Shown: piece after piece, positions 28,573 through 37,013 of the stretch
How the letters are laid out: each line of letters starts with the position of its first letter
Numbering within the stretch: position 1 is the first letter of the stretch
Virus record (IMG/VR): IMGVR_UViG_3300021365_000008
Span: 1 to 64,000 of that record
Reading direction: 5' to 3' (one strand)
Source of the DNA: a virus
Length of the DNA: 64,000 bases
Program-made: the position numbers and the translations under genes
The notes under the pieces: model-generated
Databases searched by the model: none
What the model was told of the DNA's origin: nothing
Seen by the model: only the letters and a program-made list of their open reading frames with translations

Positions 28573-29542
28573 AGGGGTTGTCTCGACGTGCTGGCGAATC
28601 TCCACCGTCCCAGTCTTCAAATGTTCCATGTCTTAAGTTGTTTTTAAGTAGCGTGATGCCTGCTTGACCATGCCGGTTCTTGAGGCAATGCAACGCTACG
28701 AGGTTTCTAGTTGTAAGGTTCTTTCTACCATATGTTTCTAGCCCTAATAATGCTGGCTGATGTATGACCATTACAACATCAGCAGCGTGGTAGAGCTGTT
28801 TACTACCATGGATATCTGTCTTCAATGGGTAGTGTAGGTTAGGTGCATCGGGGTCACGTCGCTTCTCGCCTTCTATCTTATCATTCAGCTGCGATAGTAA
28901 TACTACCATAGCTCCGAAGCGTTTGCGTAACTCAATGCACATCTTACCTAACCCAGCAAGACTGTCTATCTCGTTCTCTCCAGGCATAGGGTTGACAAGT
29001 AGAGTATGGTCAAGACAAACAACGTAATGACAGTCACCATGTTTCTCAATAAAGCTGCTAATAGCTCTCGCAATTTGTATGCGATTGCTCGGCTGCTCAA
29101 TAAAGAAAATAGATGGCTCATCTATTTGCCGTAGCTTATCCTCAATCATTACTCGCTCTACGTCATCCAGTGCTGTAGTAGCATGCAGCATGCGGTCAAG
29201 AGGCACTTCAGCAAGTGAAGACAGTCGACGTATCAGCTCCATCTCTGCAGACATCTCGAAAGAAAAGTGAAGAATCTTTACCGGTTTGTCAAACTTGTTG
29301 TATGCAGTAGAAGTGAAGTCTCGAATGAGATTGTTCAAGAACATACTCTTACCGTGACCGGAAGCCCCGGCCAGTACATACACCATTCCAAACTGCATAC
29401 CACCAAGCAACATAGTATTGACCTTATCCCAGCGTGTACGCATAACAGGGATCTTGCCATTCATGTAGTTGTGTATAGTCTGTTGTGTCGCTTCGACTAC
29501 ATCAGACATACTACGTGGTGCTAGTTCAGATGATTCGATCAT
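28562..29542 (-). CDS. DnaB-like replicative helicase (RecA-fold domain only)
   Basis: 326 residues. Walker A is GASGHGKS (59-66). The Walker B strand is CHYVVCLDHTLL (about 169-180). VVLLSQLN and a C-terminal RHG-x-FEDW strand match motifs H3 and H4 of DnaB. The usual DnaB N-terminal domain is absent; only a short 40-residue lead-in precedes the ATPase. The protein would unwind DNA at the phage fork together with the separate primase. It overlaps the upstream gene of unknown function by 17 bases. Its C-terminus (about 25 residues after FEDW) is short and probably disordered. Confidence 0.85.
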   Translation of the reverse strand: MIESSELAPRSMSDVVEATQQTIHNYMNGKIPVMRTRWDKVNTMLLGGMQFGMVYVLAGASGHGKSMFLNNLIRDFTSTAYNKFDKPVKILHFSFEMSAEMELIRRLSSLAEVPLDRMLHATTALDDVERVMIEDKLRQIDEPSIFFIEQPSNRIQIARAISSFIEKHGDCHYVVCLDHTLLVNPMPGENEIDSLAGLGKMCIELRKRFGAMVVLLSQLNDKIEGEKRRDPDAPNLHYPLKTDIHGSKQLYHAADVVMVIHQPALLGLETYGRKNLTTRNLVALHCLKNRHGQAGITLLKNNLRHGTFEDWDGGDSPARRDNPYGL

Positions 29543-30113
29543 GTGGTAAATCTTCTTTAGGCGCAGCTTCCATCAGTTCCCATATATCCACAAAGGAATA
29601 TGCTTGTAACCAACGGTCAATGCGCATGTGGATAAGCTTGTTGTCTCTTGCGAAGTGCAGGGCAGACATCACTTTCTTGTGGTCGTACTTACTACCAATG
29701 GATTTGTGATACCACCGTGTTAACTCTTCCTTGTTTACACCTTTAACAGGCATACGCTTGCCATCAATGTTGATGAACCCAGGATATGCGTTCCAGAATT
29801 CTTCACCATCAAGGTTAGATGCACTGTAGAAGAGTGATACAAACTCATCTGTGACCTCGTAGAAATCAGCATACTTAGTGTTAGTACCAGGATTGGTATC
29901 TACAATAAGTCCTTTGTTTTCTAACTCATCTAGTACAGTCTGAGGAAATACAGTACCTTCTTCTGCAATCTTGTACAGTAAATCTCTGCGCCGTTCATAG
30001 ATGATAAGGCAGAACAGGAGTTGAAGCGGGCTAATACCCAGCTTGATAAGTACATCGACAAACTTATCAAGTGGGTAGATCAACTCATCGTCCTGTTTTT
30101 GTCGGTACGCCAT
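29526..30113 (-). CDS. Hypothetical replication-block protein (possible helicase loader or initiator)
   Basis: 195 residues, mostly helical. The first 75 residues have helix-turn-helix-like spacing (VFPQTVLDELENKGLI, then a short beta pair), suggesting a winged-helix domain. The rest is charged and ends in an acidic segment. It overlaps the DnaB-like helicase start by 17 bases, the position often taken by phage replication organisers or helicase loaders. No loader motif or ATP-binding site is visible, so the role is inferred from position. Confidence 0.45.
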   Translation of the reverse strand: MAYRQKQDDELIYPLDKFVDVLIKLGISPLQLLFCLIIYERRRDLLYKIAEEGTVFPQTVLDELENKGLIVDTNPGTNTKYADFYEVTDEFVSLFYSASNLDGEEFWNAYPGFINIDGKRMPVKGVNKEELTRWYHKSIGSKYDHKKVMSALHFARDNKLIHMRIDRWLQAYSFVDIWELMEAAPKEDLPHDRII

Positions 30114-30375
30114 GGCTCATAACAATTTGCTGTTCGATGTTTCGTGCTTCATACAAGCTCTTCGTAACTGATTCTAAATCTGCTTCGAGATTGTAGTTAT
30201 CAGAAAGAGCTAATTGAAATTGCCATGGCTCATCACTCCATTTCCTTTTACCGGACTTAACTAGTAACAGGATTTCGGAGTAAAGAGTCGTTGCACTTTG
30301 CGAGTAACTCCTTAATGGAGTGGACCCATTGGATGTTAGCGGACTTAGATTGCCGCTTTTTAAGCCATTTTTCAT
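30085..30375 (-). CDS. Hypothetical protein overlapping the SF2 helicase end; start uncertain
   Basis: From the ATG at 30375 the frame gives 96 residues but overlaps the helicase gene by 119 bases. The first 30 residues are Ser/Asn-rich and look like an out-of-phase reading, whereas the part from about residue 31 (LYSEILLLVKSGKRKWSD onward) looks like a normal helical protein. A non-ATG start near the helicase stop, such as a CTG, is therefore possible. The end overlaps the next gene by 29 bases. Function unknown. Confidence 0.4.
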   Translation of the reverse strand: MKNGLKSGNLSPLTSNGSTPLRSYSQSATTLYSEILLLVKSGKRKWSDEPWQFQLALSDNYNLEADLESVTKSLYEARNIEQQIVMSHGVPTKTGR

Positions 30376-31495
30376 CTTGTGTATCCTTCAGATAAAGATT
30401 AATAATAACTCCAGTCTTTCCTTCCTGGAATCGAATTGCACGGCCTGTCCGTTGCAAGTCTTGTCTAGGTGTAGAAGTACCAGAGCAAACGATAGCCAGC
30501 TCAATACCTTTTACATCAAACCCTTCATCCAATGCACGTGCAGTATGTATGACACGTGTATCAGTTCGTTTATCAGCAAAAGAATCTAAGACATTTTGGC
30601 GAATGTACTTAGACATTTTTGAATGGTATACTGCGCCCCAAGGCTGCGTCTCTTTATTAATTAAGTTAGCGAACTTGACACTTTCGCTGAAGGTAATAGT
30701 CGGCACATCGAATACATCTATGAGTTTTTTCGCGGCCTCTTTTTTCGTAGCACTCTGATAAATAAGTTGCTTACGAGCATTCATAGCGCGGTTCCATGCA
30801 CGAGCAGAGTTTAGAACTTGCTGCTCTTCCCAACCTGCTAAGTTTCTTGTGAATACTGTGAGGTATTGGCGGTCTGTCATACACCGCATAGCACTATGAA
30901 AACGATTGTTGAAGATAGCGAAATGCTTGTAGTAAGCATCTGTTATCTCCTTGTACTTAGCCTCTTCCTCGTCTGACATACGTAGGCCGAGGTTAAATAC
31001 TTGAAACTGTGAGACATAGTTGTTCCGCACAGCTTCATGCAATCCAATAGTATCAATTACCGGAGCTGCTTTCTCAATGATATGGTACCTGTGGTCTTCC
31101 TTATTGAGAGTAGCAGTCAAGCCTAGGATATACCGGTAATCGGTACAGCCAAAGATACTACTGAATACATCACTCATGTAGTTGTGAATCTCGTCAAGTA
31201 TCAACAAGTCACACACATGTTCTGATTTCACTGCACTGTTGATCACCATAACTTGCGTATTAGTGATATGCAGTTTCTCTAGTTGTTGTTCCCACTGCTG
31301 TTTGAGGTTCTGAGTAGGTACAATAACAAGAGCTTTACCTGTTGGCAGACGGTTGTTTAAGTCTTGCAAAATAAGTAGAGCAACAAAGGTCTTACCGAAG
31401 CCGGTCACTGCTTCGAGAGTACCCTTGCGCCCTGCTTGTGTCCATTTTGCGATGACTTCGTTCTGCCGTTTTAGGCGACGTTGGTCAATCTTCAT
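30257..31495 (-). CDS. Superfamily 2 DEAD/DEAH-type helicase
   Basis: 412 residues with both RecA lobes. Motif I is AVTGFGKTF (29-37), motif II DEIH (101-104), motif III LTATL (about 125), and motif VI QRTGRAIRF (near 352). TARALDEGFD is the motif V region. The compact size and DEIH box resemble phage UvsW/RadD-like branch-specific helicases that drive fork regression, recombination or replication restart. It starts inside the end of the DUF6878-like gene (11 bases). No nuclease or zinc domain is attached. Confidence 0.9.
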   Translation of the reverse strand: MKIDQRRLKRQNEVIAKWTQAGRKGTLEAVTGFGKTFVALLILQDLNNRLPTGKALVIVPTQNLKQQWEQQLEKLHITNTQVMVINSAVKSEHVCDLLILDEIHNYMSDVFSSIFGCTDYRYILGLTATLNKEDHRYHIIEKAAPVIDTIGLHEAVRNNYVSQFQVFNLGLRMSDEEEAKYKEITDAYYKHFAIFNNRFHSAMRCMTDRQYLTVFTRNLAGWEEQQVLNSARAWNRAMNARKQLIYQSATKKEAAKKLIDVFDVPTITFSESVKFANLINKETQPWGAVYHSKMSKYIRQNVLDSFADKRTDTRVIHTARALDEGFDVKGIELAIVCSGTSTPRQDLQRTGRAIRFQEGKTGVIINLYLKDTQDEKWLKKRQSKSANIQWVHSIKELLAKCNDSLLRNPVTS

Positions 31496-31958
31496 GCGAT
31501 ACCGAGGTGTTTAGTTCTTCTGACTGAATCCAATCATACGAATCCCCCCAGGCTCTACCCAGTGGCATCTCTATGTAGATATGCGCGTATGAACCATCAT
31601 TAATTTCACATAAGCCCCACCGCTCATATATCCATTTGTCTAACTCATAATCGCTAGGCCGTTCGATATATGTAATATGGTGGTATGCTGATCGTCCAAT
31701 AACATTACGTGGGCTAGTATGCCAATACTTTTTAAGCTCGGGTTCAGCACCTTCATGATAGTAGCGAGGTGGCAAATAATCTTTTTCTTTGATATACTGT
31801 AAGCCTTCAGCAGTAAGCAGATTGATTTCTTCTATACCACCACTGTCTCCACAGCCTTGCCAATGAATATGAATACATGGAAAGTCACGTGGGGATGCGT
31901 AATGATTCTTGTATAAGTCCTCGAGTATCGGCATAAGCTTTCTTGGTACTTTTATCAT
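31485..31958 (-). CDS. DUF6878-like conserved protein
   Basis: 157 residues from the ATG at 31958; an ATG at 31934 would give a slightly shorter form. The signature HIHWQGCGDSGGIEEI (31-46) and a later INDGSYAHIYI match the GDSGxIE and W/C-x-NDG segments I know from the uncharacterised DUF6878 group. No catalytic residues can be named. It overlaps the DUF6915-like gene by 74 bases in another frame, or by 50 with the shorter start, and the SF2 helicase by 11. Function unknown; the two DUF genes may act together. Confidence 0.55.
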   Translation of the reverse strand: MIKVPRKLMPILEDLYKNHYASPRDFPCIHIHWQGCGDSGGIEEINLLTAEGLQYIKEKDYLPPRYYHEGAEPELKKYWHTSPRNVIGRSAYHHITYIERPSDYELDKWIYERWGLCEINDGSYAHIYIEMPLGRAWGDSYDWIQSEELNTSVSHED

Positions 31959-32295
31959 TGTCTTCTTTTTTAAGTTTGCGACCGGTCATCCAGAATTCTT
32001 TCTTCATACCCTTGAGCCAGTCTTGAACAGTAGGTACAAAACCTAAGTCTTCAATAATGTGTTGTTCAGCAATCGTCCGTACTGGTACGACGTGTCCATC
32101 AGAATTGATTATTGTTTTCCCGAATTTTTCTTCGCAAGCAAATACGCCAAAGCTATGATGGCGAAGAGCACGGTGACGATGGTCACTGAAAGCAATCTTA
32201 GAGCCATCAATCCACTCATGTATTTCCAGATAGTCATCGGGACTACCACGAAAGCGACGAGTAGAACTGCGAGCGTGATCATAAGCATGAGCCAT
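31885..32295 (-). CDS. DUF6915-like conserved protein
   Basis: 136 residues. The N-terminal 90 residues carry the strongly conserved pattern of this group: DDYLEIHEWIDGSKIAFSDH, RHRALRHHSFGVF, NSDGHVVPVRTIAEQH and EDLGFVPTVQDWL. Several His residues (HRHR and RHH) and acidic residues could bind a metal, but no activity is known. The C-terminal 40 residues are basic and charged and lie within the overlap with the next gene. The family occurs in phages and bacteria. It opens a short sub-block with the DUF6878-like protein and the SF2 helicase. Confidence 0.65.
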   Translation of the reverse strand: MAHAYDHARSSTRRFRGSPDDYLEIHEWIDGSKIAFSDHRHRALRHHSFGVFACEEKFGKTIINSDGHVVPVRTIAEQHIIEDLGFVPTVQDWLKGMKKEFWMTGRKLKKEDNDKSTKKAYADTRGLIQESLRIPT

Positions 32296-32322
32296 TATCT
32301 GTAAATTTTATAAAAACAGTAA

Positions 32323-32562
32323 TCATAAGTCAAAGATTATTTGTCTAGGAAAAATACCTTTTTCTCTAGCAGCAAGGAGTGCGCCGTTGAGACTGTGGCG
32401 TAAGCATACAGTATCCTCGGTGTCTAACGTCTCGAGCATAAAGTTTCCACGCCAACGATACATACGGTGAGTATGATTAAAAGGATTAGAGGACATCTCT
32501 TGAATTAACTCAGAAATGTCCTCTAATACCTTTTTATACTCCAGAAGAGTATCTATCTCCAT
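32323..32562 (-). CDS. Hypothetical protein (79 aa)
   Basis: 79 residues with an acidic helical N-terminus (LLEYKKVLEDISELIQEM) and a beta-rich middle. No family or motif was recognised. Its start shares one base with the stop of the DUF932-like gene, so it is coupled to it. A 27-base gap with no obvious hairpin separates it from the DUF6915-like gene. Confidence 0.55.
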   Translation of the reverse strand: MEIDTLLEYKKVLEDISELIQEMSSNPFNHTHRMYRWRGNFMLETLDTEDTVCLRHSLNGALLAAREKGIFPRQIIFDL

Positions 32563-33332
32563 CAGTTCAAGAAGAACTGATTGTGATCTACTAAGAACTG
32601 CGTCACATTCCTATGTGTATTTACATAGTCTGTTGCCGGCGCTCGTTTGATTGCCTCCGTGCAGTTGTTGTAGAACTTCCACAATGTATCGGGTTCAAGT
32701 TCACCAGATTCATTCTGGTCAAATGCCCACAGATCGCTAGTACGAATCTCCTTTTTGATATCGCCAAGCATACGAGACGTAATAATATCGTTGAAGTACA
32801 TACGGCCTGCCATTGATGCGACGGCACGTGGGTCTACCATGCGCTGTTCTGCTGCACGTTTGAAGTTCATAAGCTTCTTGAAGTTGCTTGCCATCTTCTC
32901 TACTTGTGTATCTACAGAAGCATGGATGTCGTCCCACACATTGCGGTAGTGGCGACGAGTAAAGGTGCCATCATCTCCAATAAACATACCGTTCCAACAA
33001 GCAAGTACTGTAGCGCCTGATGTAAAGGTCACCTTACGCTGTTTGTTGTAGCTATTAAGGAAAGCAAAAGTGCGATTTACTTCTGGTTCTTCAGGAGTAT
33101 TGATGTGCAGCTTGAACAAAGCTACTTGTCCTTTGAGTGCTGTCCTGCACTCCTCATCTACAATGGTAAGCCCGTGCTGACGGACACGTTCAGTGACTGT
33201 ATTGTATAGCTCTTCATTACTTACTGGCCCGTACGTTCTTGTGGCTTCCGGTATCGCTACTCCGAACGCGTACCTTTTTTGCTGTTGGTTTACAAGTCGC
33301 CTTCGATTCAATTGTTCTGTTACTTGGTTCAT
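32562..33332 (-). CDS. DUF932-like phage protein
   Basis: 256 residues. FAFLNSYNKQRKVTFTSGA, VLACWNGM and RRHYRNVW (about 89-134) follow the pattern of DUF932/phage-plasmid proteins: an N-S-Y/D segment, a C-x-NG loop and an RH segment. The C-terminal half is helical. Members are widespread in phages and plasmids and lie near replication genes, but their function is not established. The N-terminal 30 residues (basic, Gln-rich) overlap another frame by 116 bases; the part from FGVAIPEATRTYG onward looks genuinely conserved, so the ATG at 33332 is kept. Confidence 0.6.
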   Translation of the reverse strand: MNQVTEQLNRRRLVNQQQKRYAFGVAIPEATRTYGPVSNEELYNTVTERVRQHGLTIVDEECRTALKGQVALFKLHINTPEEPEVNRTFAFLNSYNKQRKVTFTSGATVLACWNGMFIGDDGTFTRRHYRNVWDDIHASVDTQVEKMASNFKKLMNFKRAAEQRMVDPRAVASMAGRMYFNDIITSRMLGDIKKEIRTSDLWAFDQNESGELEPDTLWKFYNNCTEAIKRAPATDYVNTHRNVTQFLVDHNQFFLN

Positions 33333-33534
33333 GTCTTAGAATTTTGATAATACTTATTATTAAACGGATTTCCGTCAACAACCGCGTGTGTTCTGTAGCG
33401 GTTAAACTAGAGGTAGATAAAGAGTATTCTACTAGCCGTTTTAGATAGTCAGACCAGTAGGTTACTCGTTCATGCATAGGAAGATGTTCGTACCTCTGAA
33501 ACGAACTATCCTCATAAACTTTCATTTGCTCCAT
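33217..33534 (-). CDS. Hypothetical protein downstream of DNA polymerase
   Basis: 105 residues. The first 68 are helical and charged (YWSDYLKRLVEYS and a long Leu/Ile-rich helix). The last 37 are basic and Ser/Thr-rich and coincide with the out-of-frame overlap with the DUF932-like gene. The start overlaps the polymerase stop by 13 bases. No family was recognised. The strongly basic tail could bind DNA or be a by-product of the overlap. Confidence 0.45.
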   Translation of the reverse strand: MEQMKVYEDSSFQRYEHLPMHERVTYWSDYLKRLVEYSLSTSSLTATEHTRLLTEIRLIISIIKILRHEPSNRTIESKATCKPTAKKVRVRSSDTGSHKNVRASK

Positions 33535-35402
33535 TTGTCAGTTATATCGACTTCTGCTTTGAGTAAGTCATTGCCCATAATATGTGTTGCTGCTTGTTCC
33601 ATTAGTTCTTTGAGTTTGGCTGCCCATTCTTCTGCAAAATCGCGAGGACAGGTAGTATCAATCTGATCGTGAACCGTCATGACTAGCTTAACCGGCAAGT
33701 TGTTCTCTTTGATATGGGTGTGACACAATACCAGGGCATGCTTAGTCATATCAGCGGCAGTACCCTGTATAGGTGTATTCTTACTGACACGTTCGATGCG
33801 ACCTTTTACGCCCATATCCATACCTCGAGGCAACCAGTCATCAAACCAGCGAGTACGTGACCATGGCTTGAATGTTTTGATGAAACCATTTTTAACACCA
33901 GACCGGGACATACCTTCCAAGAAGTCTTTAATCTTAGGAAAGGACTTGAAGTAGTTCTCAATAAGAGTGGAAGCTTCAGACATAGAAATCTCCATCGTCT
34001 CCGATAACTTCTTTGGTCCCATGCCATAGGCGAGTCCAAAGTTGATACTCTTAACTGCAGTACGCAGCTTTTTATGGTCGGGGCAGCTACACTTCTCGAA
34101 GCCTTGCTCGAAAGCACACGAATCTTCTGCGGCTTCTTTCCACCGTTCCCCGAACACAAGTGCTGCGCATACGCTGTGCAAATCGTGTCCATTACGGAGG
34201 GCATGATTGAAGACCGGGTCTTTAGATCCATGGGCTATGATACATAGCTCTTGAGAGGAGTAGTCAGCAGATACGAATACGTGGTCGGGGTCTGTGATGA
34301 AACAGTTCCGATACGCATTGTCTGCAGGTATCTGTTGCATGTTGGGTTCTTTGCAAGAGACGCGACCGGTACGTTTAATCTGAACGAAGCGCGGGTGAAT
34401 CTTACCATCTTCATATACATGAGCCATAAAGGACTCACCAAAGGAAGATACCTTTTTGGTCTGCTCACGATACTTACGCAAAAGCTTACCGATATTGTGT
34501 ACGGCAGCGATTTTGAGTGTGTCGCGTTCAGAAGTACCCATGATGCTATTGTCTATGCATTGGAAGACACGCAGCGTTTGCATAGGGGAGTCCCAGTTAA
34601 GGCGGGTACCCATGACTTCTGAGTCAGCTAAGAACATATCTAATTGGCTAGCAGGCATACGACATGAATCGAACGCGCTGTCAGTGTCGATGATAGTGTT
34701 CAAGGCGGATTCGGAGTGTTGTGACTGCACACGCAAGTCATCAACCATACCGAGCCATGATTCTCGGTCGAGGGTTAGGCCGTTGTATTCTATCTCGAGG
34801 AAAGCAATGCAAGCCTGACACTCAAGACGTGCTACGTGCATCAGGTCGTTCTTTTTGAGAGCGGAAATCTGTGCAAGCATAACGGGCTTGAGGTACTTGA
34901 CGTCATCTGCAGCATACTGTAGTTGACGAGCAGTGAGCTTACCGCCACGAGAGAATGTAGCGCGAACTGATTTATCTAGTCGGACTTGGCAGTACCGTTG
35001 TACTACGCTGTCAAGACCAGCACGTAGGTTGGTACCGTTAACTAGTACTTGTTCGCATAACATGGTATCGTATATCGATACGTCGATATCCAATCCATGG
35101 TGCATAAGAAACTTGAGGTCAAACTTGATGTTGTGACCGACTAGCATCTTACAGCTATTGATAACTTCGAACAGTGATGGTAGCCTTTCTTTATTGAATA
35201 AGAAAATGAACTGGTCGTTGGTATCGTGAGCTATCTGTATAGATAGGATACTGTCGCTTTGAAAGTTGAACCCTGTGGTTTCGATGTCGAGGAATAAGTA
35301 TACATGGTCCCTGAGAGCTGCAAGTGCAGCGTCCCAGGGCATGTATTCATATCCGTCAGTACATTCTGAGTTAGTAGGCTCAGTGGTGACGAGGTAAATC
35401 AT
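33522..35402 (-). CDS. polA-like: Family A DNA polymerase with 3'-5' exonuclease domain
   Basis: 626 residues. The exonuclease domain shows FLDIETTGFN (37-46; D39 and E41), VGHNIKFDLKFL (about 96-107) and YAADDVKYL, the Exo I, II and III acidic motifs. The polymerase domain shows motif A SADYSSQEL (near 376), motif B with KSINFGLAYGMGP and motif C TVHDQID (576-582). No 5'-3' exonuclease domain is present, as is usual for phage replicases. It is the main replicative polymerase candidate. The gene overlaps the ParB-like gene by 23 bases and is followed by replication accessory genes. Confidence 0.95.
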   Translation of the reverse strand: MIYLVTTEPTNSECTDGYEYMPWDAALAALRDHVYLFLDIETTGFNFQSDSILSIQIAHDTNDQFIFLFNKERLPSLFEVINSCKMLVGHNIKFDLKFLMHHGLDIDVSIYDTMLCEQVLVNGTNLRAGLDSVVQRYCQVRLDKSVRATFSRGGKLTARQLQYAADDVKYLKPVMLAQISALKKNDLMHVARLECQACIAFLEIEYNGLTLDRESWLGMVDDLRVQSQHSESALNTIIDTDSAFDSCRMPASQLDMFLADSEVMGTRLNWDSPMQTLRVFQCIDNSIMGTSERDTLKIAAVHNIGKLLRKYREQTKKVSSFGESFMAHVYEDGKIHPRFVQIKRTGRVSCKEPNMQQIPADNAYRNCFITDPDHVFVSADYSSQELCIIAHGSKDPVFNHALRNGHDLHSVCAALVFGERWKEAAEDSCAFEQGFEKCSCPDHKKLRTAVKSINFGLAYGMGPKKLSETMEISMSEASTLIENYFKSFPKIKDFLEGMSRSGVKNGFIKTFKPWSRTRWFDDWLPRGMDMGVKGRIERVSKNTPIQGTAADMTKHALVLCHTHIKENNLPVKLVMTVHDQIDTTCPRDFAEEWAAKLKELMEQAATHIMGNDLLKAEVDITDKWSK

Positions 35403-36114
35403 CTGTATTTAATCTTCCATTACGCAGACCGTGATTGTACCACCATGCGAAATGGTGTGCCCAGTTGCTAGAACCGGACTGCTGTCGTACGGTATGTAAG
35501 TTAGTATTGAGCTTATTAAACAATCTACGTGCATTGAAGTTAGGATCGCGCATCAGCCACATAACGGCAATGAGTACGGATTTCTGTGCGTACGCTTTGT
35601 TAAACGTAGTCAATGCAAGCAGTTCGTTGAGAATGAATTCTTTCTCTTGCGTCATCTCGTATAAGAAATCACCACGGGTAAGCATAGGTGTTGTAAGGTA
35701 TGCATCGCCTCCGTGTAGGAAGGGAGCAATTGCACTGGTGCTTAATGGTTTGTACGCAAGGCTGGTTTCTTTAAGCTGCTGGTAATTTGTATTACCGGTT
35801 GCTGCATAGTAGTCAATCCAGTCGGCGTTGCGCCATTGCAGTTGGTGTGCATTAATCTCAGCTATGTCAGAAATCTTAAGATTCTTCTTGATGTATGAGA
35901 TGCGAATGGATTCACCTGCGTCTATAAGAAGCTTGAGAGCTTCATATCTGTGTTGACCGTCGATGATAACGTTGTTGTGTGTTACAGTGATGGGAACTTT
36001 CTGCCCAATCTTTTTGATGGACTTAGCCAGCTTCTTTACGTGGCTAGTGTTTACACGGCGGTTCAGGTTATGGAACGAGAACTGCTGGAGGTTAGTTGTA
36101 GTCTTTACGCTCAT
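35380..36114 (-). CDS. ParB/sulfiredoxin-fold nuclease-like protein
   Basis: 244 residues. The N-terminal domain has the ParB core: NTSHVKKLAKSIKKIG, then PITVTHNNVIIDGQHRYEAL (41-60), where GQHR is the equivalent of the ParB GxxR nucleotide-contact box. A region like the ParB phage-type specificity segment (residues 90-130) follows. The rest is helical with no partner ATPase nearby, so chromosome-type segregation is unlikely; phage ParB-like proteins may act as nucleases or regulators. It overlaps the upstream gene by four bases (ATGA) and the polymerase by 23. Confidence 0.8.
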   Translation of the reverse strand: MSVKTTTNLQQFSFHNLNRRVNTSHVKKLAKSIKKIGQKVPITVTHNNVIIDGQHRYEALKLLIDAGESIRISYIKKNLKISDIAEINAHQLQWRNADWIDYYAATGNTNYQQLKETSLAYKPLSTSAIAPFLHGGDAYLTTPMLTRGDFLYEMTQEKEFILNELLALTTFNKAYAQKSVLIAVMWLMRDPNFNARRLFNKLNTNLHTVRQQSGSSNWAHHFAWWYNHGLRNGRLNTDDLPRHH

Positions 36115-36434
36115 TGTTCTGCTTTTAAATAAATCTGTTGCTCATCTTGTTGTAGCTGCAGCTTACCGAGGTCAGCCATAGCTTGTAGGTTAGGAAGGTC
36201 AGAAAGTTCCGCTTTCCTCTGACTAAGTTCAATGTGAATATCCTTAGTTACTCCGCTCAATACGTCACCAACTTCAAGCATCTTGTTCAGCTTGTGGTTG
36301 TGTTTTGCCTTACGCATTAGCATGTCGTAAAGTGCAGTCATTAAATCTACTGCATCCATTTGAGATATGAGTAGTTCTTTGCCATCTCTTGTACGGTAGA
36401 CGGCGGCTTTGGGTTCTGTAGGTACTGGAGTCAT
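36111..36434 (-). CDS. Hypothetical protein (107 aa) ahead of the ParB-like gene
   Basis: 107 residues. A beta-rich N-terminus (AAVYRTRDGKELLIS) is followed by charged helices ending in a Gln/Glu-rich tail. No family was recognised. It begins 16 bases after a strong minus-strand terminator hairpin, so its transcription may depend on read-through from the gene at 36481-36960 or on a promoter hidden in that short gap. Confidence 0.55.
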   Translation of the reverse strand: MTPVPTEPKAAVYRTRDGKELLISQMDAVDLMTALYDMLMRKAKHNHKLNKMLEVGDVLSGVTKDIHIELSQRKAELSDLPNLQAMADLGKLQLQQDEQQIYLKAEQ

Positions 36435-36449
36435 GCGAGGGGAAATAAA

Positions 36450-36473
36450 GGGAGGAGCTGTATTGCTCCTCCC
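36450..36473 (-). terminator. Intrinsic terminator after the gene at 36481-36960
   Basis: A perfect nine-base stem, GGGAGGAGC/GCTCCTCCC, with a six-base loop. On the minus strand it lies seven bases past the gene's stop and is followed by TTTATTTCC. It probably ends most transcripts of that gene and sets the read-through level into the replication block. Confidence 0.8.
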
Positions 36474-36480
36474 ATAAAGG

Positions 36481-36960
36481 TTAGTCTTGGAGTACTACAC
36501 CACGTGCAGTGGCGTATGCTTCGGAGGTAGTGGGTACTACTACCGCGTCAGCAAGCAAGGTGCGACCGCTTCGTTCAAATGCTTGCTTCACAGCGAGTTC
36601 GAACTCTGCAGAATTTGGATTACCTTGCACAAAGCATGTAGCCGAGGTACGTGTTTCGCCGTCGATGGTGTAAGGCAAGACTTCACGACGTACGATATCG
36701 CCCTCGATTACCATACCGGTTTGCGATTGCCAGATGTAATCCGACACAGCAGACGCATCGTCAGCGTCATAGAGATAAGGCACCTCGTAGCCGATGGTGC
36801 GCACAGTTTTTGCAGGAGCGAGAACTGGGTGGATCTCACCGGTTGCAGGATTAGTCCAAGTGGTAGAGCCTTGGGACTTAGACAGGGTGACGCGCTTGTA
36901 GTTGCGTCCGTTCTTGTCGACACACGTCTCGGTGGCGACTACTTCACAGAAATTACTCAT
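36481..36960 (-). CDS. Hypothetical protein with its own terminator (possibly abundant early protein)
   Basis: 159 residues, beta-rich in the first two thirds, with a helix (FELAVKQAFERSGRTLL) near residue 125. The pattern could be an OB-like or jelly-type fold, but no family was recognised. No membrane segment or signal is present. It is the first gene left of the divergent region at 36961-37013 and is closed by a strong terminator, so it forms a transcription unit of its own. That is typical of a protein needed in higher amounts than the replication enzymes downstream; this is inference. Confidence 0.6.
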   Translation of the reverse strand: MSNFCEVVATETCVDKNGRNYKRVTLSKSQGSTTWTNPATGEIHPVLAPAKTVRTIGYEVPYLYDADDASAVSDYIWQSQTGMVIEGDIVRREVLPYTIDGETRTSATCFVQGNPNSAEFELAVKQAFERSGRTLLADAVVVPTTSEAYATARGVVLQD

Positions 36961-37013
36961 GTTGAGTGTACTTAAAGGTTAAACAAAAAATTTGATTTAT
37001 ATCGATTTCTAAT
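36961..37013. promoter_or_regulatory. Divergent intergenic region with AGGTTAAA element
   Basis: 53 AT-rich bases separate the minus-strand gene at 36960 from the plus-strand basic-protein gene at 37014. AAGGTTAAA at 36975-36983 reads TTTAACCTT on the minus strand, 15 bases from the ATG. It matches the leader element before other small minus-strand genes. A run of A residues and ATTTGATTTATAT lie on the plus-strand side. Promoters in both directions are likely but not defined. Confidence 0.45.
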
